From the NCBI RefSeq assembly GCF_014898055.3, contig NW_026555331.1, positions 104,033,194 to 104,097,193 on the forward strand: a DNA stretch of 64,000 nt, read 5' to 3'. Shown piece by piece: positions 56,795 through 64,000 of the stretch. The stretch is from Talpa occidentalis. Taxonomy: Eukaryota; Chordata; Mammalia; Eulipotyphla; Talpidae. The notes below the pieces were generated by a model, which saw only the letters and a list, made by a program, of their open reading frames with translations, did not search any database and was not told the origin of the DNA. A program made the position numbers and the translations under genes. Numbering within the stretch: position 1 is the stretch's first letter; every line of letters begins with the position of its first letter.

Positions 56795-59700
56795 GTTACA
56801 ACAGAACTTCACTTACACATTGATAAGTATCTCAGTCAGATTTTACTTTATCACTGAATGGTAACCAACAGCTCCAAAAGAATCTCAGAATTTAAAAGAA
56901 AGTGATGGCTTCTGCTTACTTTTTGGGTGAGCTGCATACTGTGGCTTCATTCCAAGGTACAGGCTGACACAGTGGTCCCTGTCTGGTATGTGCCCTGGGT
57001 CATCTCATTCTCATGGCAGAGGGAAAAGAGCAAGAGCTGTTTGAAGCATACCAGTATCAAATTAGGATCTGGCATATAGCACTTCTGCTTGCAGGAAGAT
57101 GGTTCTCTTACAATCAGAGGTTACCAAGAGAAATAAAGCAGTAGACCACAACAGGATGTTACTCAGAAACTGTTACTCACTAGTAAGTTGCAACTGGGTG
57201 ACATCTAAGAAATCAACCGCATTCTATATACGTAGGATAGTCATAAGCTATCATGTGTTCAATTTTACTGCTAACTTAGGTATCTGTCTACCTTTGTTCT
57301 CTAATTGCAACATTTATAATAGATTCCTCTACAAAATTTCAGTACTACCTCGGTAGAATTGTTGAAATGCTTATTTAAGTTGACAGTTTTGAATTATGGT
57401 CTTAGCCAAGGTTAAAAAGAAAATTAAACCAAAAACAACTCCCAACTGAGTATTTCTCTGTGGAAAGTTTTTGTCTTGTGAATTTTCTCCTATCTAGTAT
57501 CAGGCAGAATTATACCCTGTAGAATACTCTGGGTGATATTATTTATAATTTACAAAAAATTTATATTTTTTAGAAACTATTCATGGAAATCAACATTGCA
57601 AGACTTTATATGTACGATTTTGAAAGTTGAAGACATATGTGTAATTGGGAAAATTTTTTAACCTGTAATTCTATCTATTTTGCTCTGTGACATGAGTGTT
57701 ATCACTCAGAAGAACAGGTACAGAACTTGAGATCAAAGCTTTTCCAGTTCCAGCGATGTCTCCCATGCGCCCATCTCAATGAGAATTTCCCTCTCTGTAC
57801 TCTCTGTTCTGGTCCCCAATATTATTCTCATTTGCCTTACATTTCCTTCTATATCTTATTTTCTAGATTTTTAGTTACTTTATTAACTCACCACTTCAGT
57901 TAACCATCAAAGCTTACACAAGGTAACAAAAGTATGTGCTCAGCATATAAATAAAAATGTGCTCCTTGTCACAAGGTTTTTATATTCAAATAAAGAAATT
58001 TCTCAGATTTCATAGATGAGGATTTGTGTAGATTCAATGGGGAACTCCAAATAGGAATTATCACTTCACTACATTTCTTTTTTCTCCCCAATATTTAAGA
58101 CATGCAAGGAAAGAAAACAATAGTCCCTGTATAAAATAGTTAGGTTTAGATTCATTTTCTGTGCCTCTTCTTTAGAATGATCCATTTCTGATCATTTTAG
58201 AACCTGCTATGGTTCAACCAGTGTCCCTATAGCCGTGGAATGTGAAATGTCTACATAACATTCTGGGAGTCATTTTTTCCCCCTACAGTTGCTACCAGAT
58301 GCAAACAAGGTGATATGTCCCTGCATGCTACCGTTGCTAAACTGTGAGCAAAGTAAAGAAAAATGAAAGACTGATTTAGATAATACATCTAAGATCCTTG
58401 TTGAATGAAAAGTCAAGTAGATTCATGTCTTGCCATGTCCATCATCAGCCAATCAATGACACTTGAACCTGGGATGACCAGGTCAACTTGCTACCACTGC
58501 TACCAAGTAGGAGAGGGAATGCATAGATCCCCTCTCAGAATGACAATTACTGTGTGAAACTATGGTAATTCCACAAGCCCTGGTCATTGTCCTGCTTAGC
58601 AAGAGGCTTCCTACGCTCCCACAGCTAAATACCAGCTCACTCACTCTTGACACAAGGGAAACAAAAAGGCCTTTAGGATATCAGCTCCCTGGTGACACAG
58701 GTCTAATCAGAATTGAATTTCACTCTGCTTAAAACAAGTTTTAAAGAAAGAAAAGGAAACGGATTAAAGTAAAGGAAGCCTTTGAGCGAGCTGTGTTATT
58801 TCTTTTGCATATAAATGAATATGAATACGGTCAATAGACAGACTCTTGCCATCTTCCGCCCACCCTCACCCATCCCAGTGACATTTTTTTTTTTCCGTTA
58901 CTAGAACTAGAATGTCGTCATAAGAAATAAATCCATCATATTCCTATTTGAGATCAATACTACATATTTACCATTAATTTGTCATGCTTTCATATGAGTA
59001 CTTGTTGTAGCCTGTAATCCTTAAATTTGCTCTGGAGATTTGGAGATTTCATCAAATCCCCAAGATCAAAAGCCTTAAAATTTTTGTTTGCATTTACATG
59101 CAAAGCTTACAAAGTTCTCCAGGGAAAATGGTAGTAAGAGCATTCTTCAAACCCTTGTTAATTGTTAACTGTCAAAGCCGGAGGGTGAAATCTCAGAGGT
59201 CTGTTTTAACTGGAAGGAAAAACATGATGTTAATTTTAAGTTTTCTTAAAACTCATTTGTGAAATGAACAATATTTTCTCACATCAGTTCACTCAAAATT
59301 ATAAGTATAATTGTTAGTGAAAGCTAGAAGTACATATAAAATCATCAACTTGTTTTTTTTTCCCTCTGAAAGATGGATATAGAGCCTGCCTGGAGGATTA
59401 TAACTGAGACAAAATAAGTAGGAAAGCTGGTATTTTAGGTACATTATTTTCAATCACTCAAGTACCCCAAGAAATTTTCAATAACAGCTGTTACTTTGAT
59501 CATCCTATACTGTTGAAAAATAATATGTAAAATTAGGCTACTGTATATTTATCCCTAAATTTAGCAATGAGCTTTAAGAGACATAAATCATATTTAAAAA
59601 TCTGCCTGTCTTACTGCAAAATGACTCAATTACCAGATACCATCTGAAAAGATGCTAAATCGACTCAATAAAGAGAGCCATTTCAACAATTGAGATTACA

Positions 59701-59891
59701 AATTCAAGTACATTATATAATGTATGTGTTTATTAATATTTTATACTGTATTTCAATAAAGTAAATGTCATTTACAGAAAACTCAAAAACTTTAACTGGA
59801 TGATTTTCTGAAGTACTATTTTTTAAAAACCTCATTCATCTGATAAAAGATGAGAATTATTACAGAGGACTTTACCTAAATGCCTCTCAAA
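56795..59891. other. About 3 kb with no recognisable gene or repeat
   Basis: 56890-57060 is GC-richer and could be an old LTR scrap. 58430-58720 is of mixed composition. No ORF above 85 codons and no defensible splice pair. Confidence 0.45.
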
Positions 59892-59908
59892 AATACTCAG
59901 ACTTTTTA

Positions 59909-60206
59909 TTTTTATTTATTTATTTTTTAAGATTTATTTATTTATTTATACAAGCACTGGGTACAGTCAGAAATGCGGGAGGGTGAGAGAATTCACCAGA
60001 GCCAGAGCAGGGAATTCACCAGAGCAGAGCAGGCAGAAGGACCTAAGTACACTGCTGAGGGGAGCAGCGGGCGGCAGGAGAGGTCTGCGCGCCATGTGGG
60101 ACCCTCCTTCGGTGGCCCGGGAGCAGCCGGGGATCGAACTGGCGCTGCAGAGGCTACGGGCAGCTTCGCAATCCAGCGCTCAACCGCTGCGCCACCAGGG
60201 AGGCCC
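59909..60206 (-). mobile_element. SINE, type A, copy 23
   Basis: Perfect 17-bp TSD, aatactcagacttttta, at 59892-59908 and 60207-60223. A local duplication repeats 'gaattcaccagagc' at 59989 and 60013. Confidence 0.97.
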
Positions 60207-60908
60207 AATACTCAGACTTTTTAATGAGTCTAATATTAAGAGTTCACCTATGGTTTATACCCCCAGTTATGATCGTAGATGTGACTGATATGTTCTGTAC
60301 ACACACACTGCAGAACTGACAGGATATTTACAGAAACTGACCATCTTCTGCCTTAAAAAATTCAATGGTAATAATGACTCTTCCTTTTTTTTAAATCCAG
60401 ATTTAACTGATGTGCACTTGTGTTGTCTCTACTTTTTGGCTATTTGAACGATCTTTCCATGAGCATGCAACTACAAGTATTTGTGGGGACATAAGTTTTC
60501 ATTTCTCTTGGGTGGATTCCTAGGAATGGAATACTAGGTCCAAGGGTAAGTGTGTTTAACTATTTTTTTCCTATGAATTATATACCTGCAACAAATTATC
60601 ATAACATAGCTCTCTGCAGCAGCAAAACTATGGTACAAGGCACCAAATTTGACTCAACAGGTTCTTATTTTATTTATTTCTCCTACCACCGTCCCTTATA
60701 TCCATTTGACCCTTTCTCCCGCTCCACTCCCTGTTAACTTAAAAGCTTCACTTCATTTACTATGTGGATTTTTTTCTGGGCTTTTGATTCCATTTCATTG
60801 ATCCATATGTCTATGTTTATTCCAACACCATACTGTTTTAATAGCTGCTTTGTAGTAAAGTCAGGTAACACGATGCCTCCATTTCTCTCTTATTTCCTCA
60901 GGATAGTT

Positions 60909-61193
60909 CTTTTTTTTTTTTTAAAAAAAAGATTTATTTATTTATGCATGCAAGAGCTGGGGCACAGGCCAGAGATGCAGGGGGGTGAGAGGACTCACCA
61001 AAGACAGAGTGGGGAACAGAACAGGCGGACTGACTGAAATACACTGCTGAGGGGAGCACTGGGCAAGTCAAGAGAGGTCTGCTGCACCATGTGGGCTTCT
61101 CTCCAGCTTGCCGGGGATTGAACTCATCCTGCAGAGGCCACGGACAGCTTCATAGTGAGGTGCTCAAACCCTTGCGCCATCAGAGAGGCCCAT
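60909..61193 (-). mobile_element. SINE, type B, copy 24, inside the L1
   Basis: Perfect 13-bp TSD, cctcaggatagtt, at 60896-60908 and 61194-61206. Confidence 0.96.
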
Positions 61194-61246
61194 CCTCAGG
61201 ATAGTTGTAACTATTGAAGGCCTTTTATGGTTCTATATAAGTTTTA

Positions 61247-61513
61247 TTTAAAAAAAAAGATTTTTTATTTATTTATACAAGTACTGGGTACAGTCAGAAG
61301 CACAGGAGGGTGAGAGAATTCACCAGAGCCAGAGCGGGGAACAGAACAGGCAGAGTGACAAAGTACACTGCTGAGGGGAGCAGCGGGCACAGCAGGAGAG
61401 GTCTGTGCACCATGTGGGACCCTCTCCAGAGGCCGGGGATCGAACTGGCACTGCAGAGGCTGTAGGCAGCTTCGCAGCCCAGTGCTCAACCACTGCACCA
61501 CCAGGGGAGGCCC
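61247..61513 (-). mobile_element. SINE, type A, copy 25, inside the L1
   Basis: Perfect 15-bp TSD, tctatataagtttta, at 61232-61246 and 61514-61528. It lies 53 bases from copy 24 in the same orientation. Confidence 0.97.
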
Positions 61514-62295
61514 TCTATATAAGTTTTAATATTTTCATTCATTTCCTTGAAGAACATTGTTGGTATTTTAATGAGGATTGTGTTAAATGTATATATCACT
61601 CTTGTCATAAGAGTGATTTTGACTATCTTGATCCTCCCCATCCATGAGCATGAAATGTCTATCTACTTAAGGCATGATCTATATTTTGTAATACTGTCTT
61701 TTAGCTTTCATTGTATAAGTATTTCACCTCCTTGGTTAGGTTAATTACTGGGTAGATGATTGTTTTTGATATGATTGTAATTAGAATTATTCTCTTAATT
61801 TCTTTTTCTTTTTATTCATTGCTGGTACATAAAAATGCAACAGATTTTTGTATGTGGATTTTGTAACCTGGCACTTCAAAGTATTTGTTTATTGTTTCTA
61901 ATAGCTTTTGGTGGAATCTTTAGAGTTTTCTACATATATAATTTACAAATAATGATAACTTCTTCTTTTCCAACCTGGATTCCTTTTATTTTCTGTTGTT
62001 TTCTGATTGCTCAAGCTACAACCTCTAGTATAAATTAAACATAAGTGATGACTTTGCATCCTTATCTTGTTCCTCAGCTTAAAGGGAGCGTTTTCCGTTT
62101 TTTCATCATTGAGTATTATATTGGCTATAGGTTTGTGGCTATATGACCTTTACTTAGGTCATATATGGGAAATATTTCCATATTTCTAGATTTTTTATGA
62201 TAAGTGGGTACTAAATCCTACCAAATGCTTTCCTTGCACCTATTCATATTATCATGGGATCTTTATATTTTCTGTTATTAATATAGTTCTTCCAT

Positions 62296-63492
62296 TTTTA
62301 ATCCCCAGATCAAGTTATTTTAAAATGCAATACCACCAAAGAGGAAAAGCATAGAGATGACAAAACATGCAATTCTTTTTTTTGTTTAGAATAGTGTACC
62401 CAGAAATTCAGGAGATAATAAAAAGTGACAGAGAGAAAATTTCACCTAGTTTACTTTTTAGTATTTCCTGTATATGATATGTACTACATATTCTAACATT
62501 TCCCATTTTATATTTCCTGAAGTGATAGAATCAGTGCAGTTTTATGCTACAGATTTTCAGTTTCCAGTACACAATGACTGAATGATTGGTGACCGAGCGA
62601 TTTTAAATTGTGCTATTAGGAGGAATAACTGTCCAAAAGGAACTCATTTAGGAGCTCACTTTCTACATGAACATTTGTCATTTACTTTCCTTATGTTTTA
62701 CTCTGTTTATTGCAATTAGTAGAAATAATTTTACCATTTCCGTTTGTTTTTCTCTGATTGATCAGAGCTGCAAAATTATTCCTGGAAATGCCAGTCAGGG
62801 GAATAAGAGCACTTCCAGGAATATAATCGCAATGAAGTGATTTGGCCTAAATACAGGCATTTTAATTGAGTATGTGTAGGCAAAGAACATTTCTTAAAAG
62901 CAGTGTGAATATCAGTCTTCTCAAACTGCAATTTCAAATTAAAATGCTGTGAAAATTTCCAAGTGTACTTCCTTAGCTGAATTTTACTATTTCAACCCTC
63001 TGTAGGGGATGGATTGGAGGGGATAAATCATACACACGGTCTGCAAAAGCTGACACTTTTATTCCAACAGTGTGTTCCTTTTGGAATTTGCTATAACCTG
63101 TGTGTGTGTGTGTCCTCTAAGGAAAAGTAACCACATTGATTTGAATTTATAACGGTGATAAGGAAATATTTTTCACCATTTTGGATTCTTCAAGGCCAAT
63201 AAGGCACTAATGAGGGATAAAAATGTAAAGAAAGATCCTTTCTCTGTATCTCTGAATTTGATAACATTTTAGGTGCATAACATAATTTTGTATAAGATAT
63301 GAGTTACTGGGGCGCAAATAAGTAACATGCAATTTATCTTCAGCATTAACTGAATTTTAATCTATCATATTCTTTGAAAATCAATTGTTGATACAAAGCT
63401 ACTCTCAATCATATAAAACTTTAGTAACTAGAACACTCTATTTCCTAACTGCCTGTTGGAGTTGATATTAGTAATAAAATGTTCCTTAAAAG
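62296..63492. other. No recognisable feature
   Basis: Possibly single-copy sequence. A (TG)n run lies at 63101-63113. 62640-62920 is moderately complex and includes 'ctgattgatcagagctgc', but conservation cannot be judged from one sequence. Confidence 0.45.
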
Positions 63493-63503
63493 TTTCACAG
63501 TAG

Positions 63504-63783
63504 GGGCCTCCCCTGGTGGCGCAGCGGTTGAGAGCTGGGTTGTGAAGCTGCCCGCAGCCTCTGCAGCGCCAGTTCGATCCCCGGCTGCTCCCCGGCCACC
63601 AGAGGAGGGTCCCACATGGCGCGCAGACCTCTCCTGGCGCCCGCTGCTCCCCTCAGCAGTATACTTTGGTCCTTCTGCCTGTTCTGCTCCCCGCTCTGGC
63701 TCTGGTGAATTCTCTCACCCTCCTGTGCTTCTGACTATACCCAGTGCTTGTATAAATAAATAAATAAATCTTAAAAAAAATTT
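63504..63783 (+). mobile_element. SINE, type A, copy 26
   Basis: Close to the type A majority sequence throughout, with intact A and B boxes and a (TAAA)n-TCTT-A8 tail. The TSD is tttcacagtag at 63493-63503 and 63784-63794. It appears to be one of the younger copies. Confidence 0.97.
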
Positions 63784-63794
63784 TTTCACAGTAG

Positions 63795-64000
63795 ATACCC
63801 CCACTGAAAGGCCTTAATCACTTTAAAGTGTGTCTCAAGATGCTGCTTCTAAATGAGATGATCGTTCTCTTTGGACCACAATGCCTGGGATTCTTCTCTG
63901 ATTAACCATAGAATGTATCATCAGCTCCTGATTGCAAACATTCCAAATAATATTGAATATCAAGCACTATGGAGTTTGGCTCATAAAAATACGCCAAAGC
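63795..64000. other. No recognisable feature
   Basis: Nothing recognised up to the window end. Confidence 0.5.

Larger units (their letters stand above)
60398..62295 (-). mobile_element. Antisense L1 (ORF2 region), broken, carrying two SINEs
   Basis: The left piece (60398-60590) has 'ctctactttttggctatttg' and 'tggattcctaggaatggaat', the antisense C-terminal ORF2 region. From about 60755 the reading changes to the antisense reverse-transcriptase region: 'cattgatccatatgtctatg', 'accatactgttttaatagct', 'attactgggtagatgattgt' and 'tttgtaacctggcacttcaa'. The middle is deleted or rearranged. No frame is intact. Confidence 0.85.

Overview
The window is 64 kb of mammalian nuclear DNA, AT-rich and without a confidently recognisable protein-coding gene. 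Long ORFs are absent; the longest open frames lie inside interspersed repeats. The fossil record is eutherian: a Tigger DNA transposon, a MER2-like Tigger MITE, a hAT-Charlie element, MIR and L2 fragments, MaLR (MLT1-type) LTRs and old L1M pieces. On top lies a lineage-specific tRNA-derived SINE, present in 26 copies on both strands. It has A-box and B-box-like motifs, a body containing 'cagcagtgta', and an AATAAA-rich tail followed by TCTT and oligo(A), which is the layout of 'T+' SINEs. It is not a primate, rodent, ruminant, horse, dog or hedgehog SINE that I recognise. A laurasiatherian host is likely, but I cannot name the species.

Layout. 1-2.0 kb: Tigger 3' end, then an antisense MaLR-like fossil split by a SINE. 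2-9 kb: L1 3' scraps, a tandem SINE pair, an MLT1-type LTR and two more SINEs. 9-21 kb: largely unrecognised single-copy-looking DNA with MIR/L2 pieces and five SINEs, two of which split one old repeat at 17.2-18.0 kb. 21-26.8 kb: a gag-like fossil ORF, an MLT1-type LTR, the first copy of a roughly 600-bp solo LTR, and an L2 split by an ERV2-class solo LTR. 26.8-39 kb: mostly unannotatable, with three SINEs (one carrying a 16-bp minisatellite), MIRs and L1M 3' ends, followed by a GC-richer segment with good splice signals at 38.9-39.2 kb. 39.8-48 kb: an ERV1-like solo LTR with a clear promoter, then a 5'-truncated L1 disrupted by both a solo LTR and a SINE. 49-52.2 kb: a dense pile of six SINEs, a Charlie element, an L1 3' end and a MER2-like MITE. 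54.5-56.8 kb: an L2 split by an L1 and by an ERV1 solo LTR, with a second LTR abutting. 60-62.3 kb: an antisense L1 carrying two SINEs.

Nothing here forms an operon or defence system. The biology visible is layered retrotransposition: target-site duplications (TSDs) of 11-18 bp for L1-mobilised elements, and 4 or 6 bp for retroviral LTRs, date many insertions relative to each other. All family names come from recognising motifs by eye, not from a database search.
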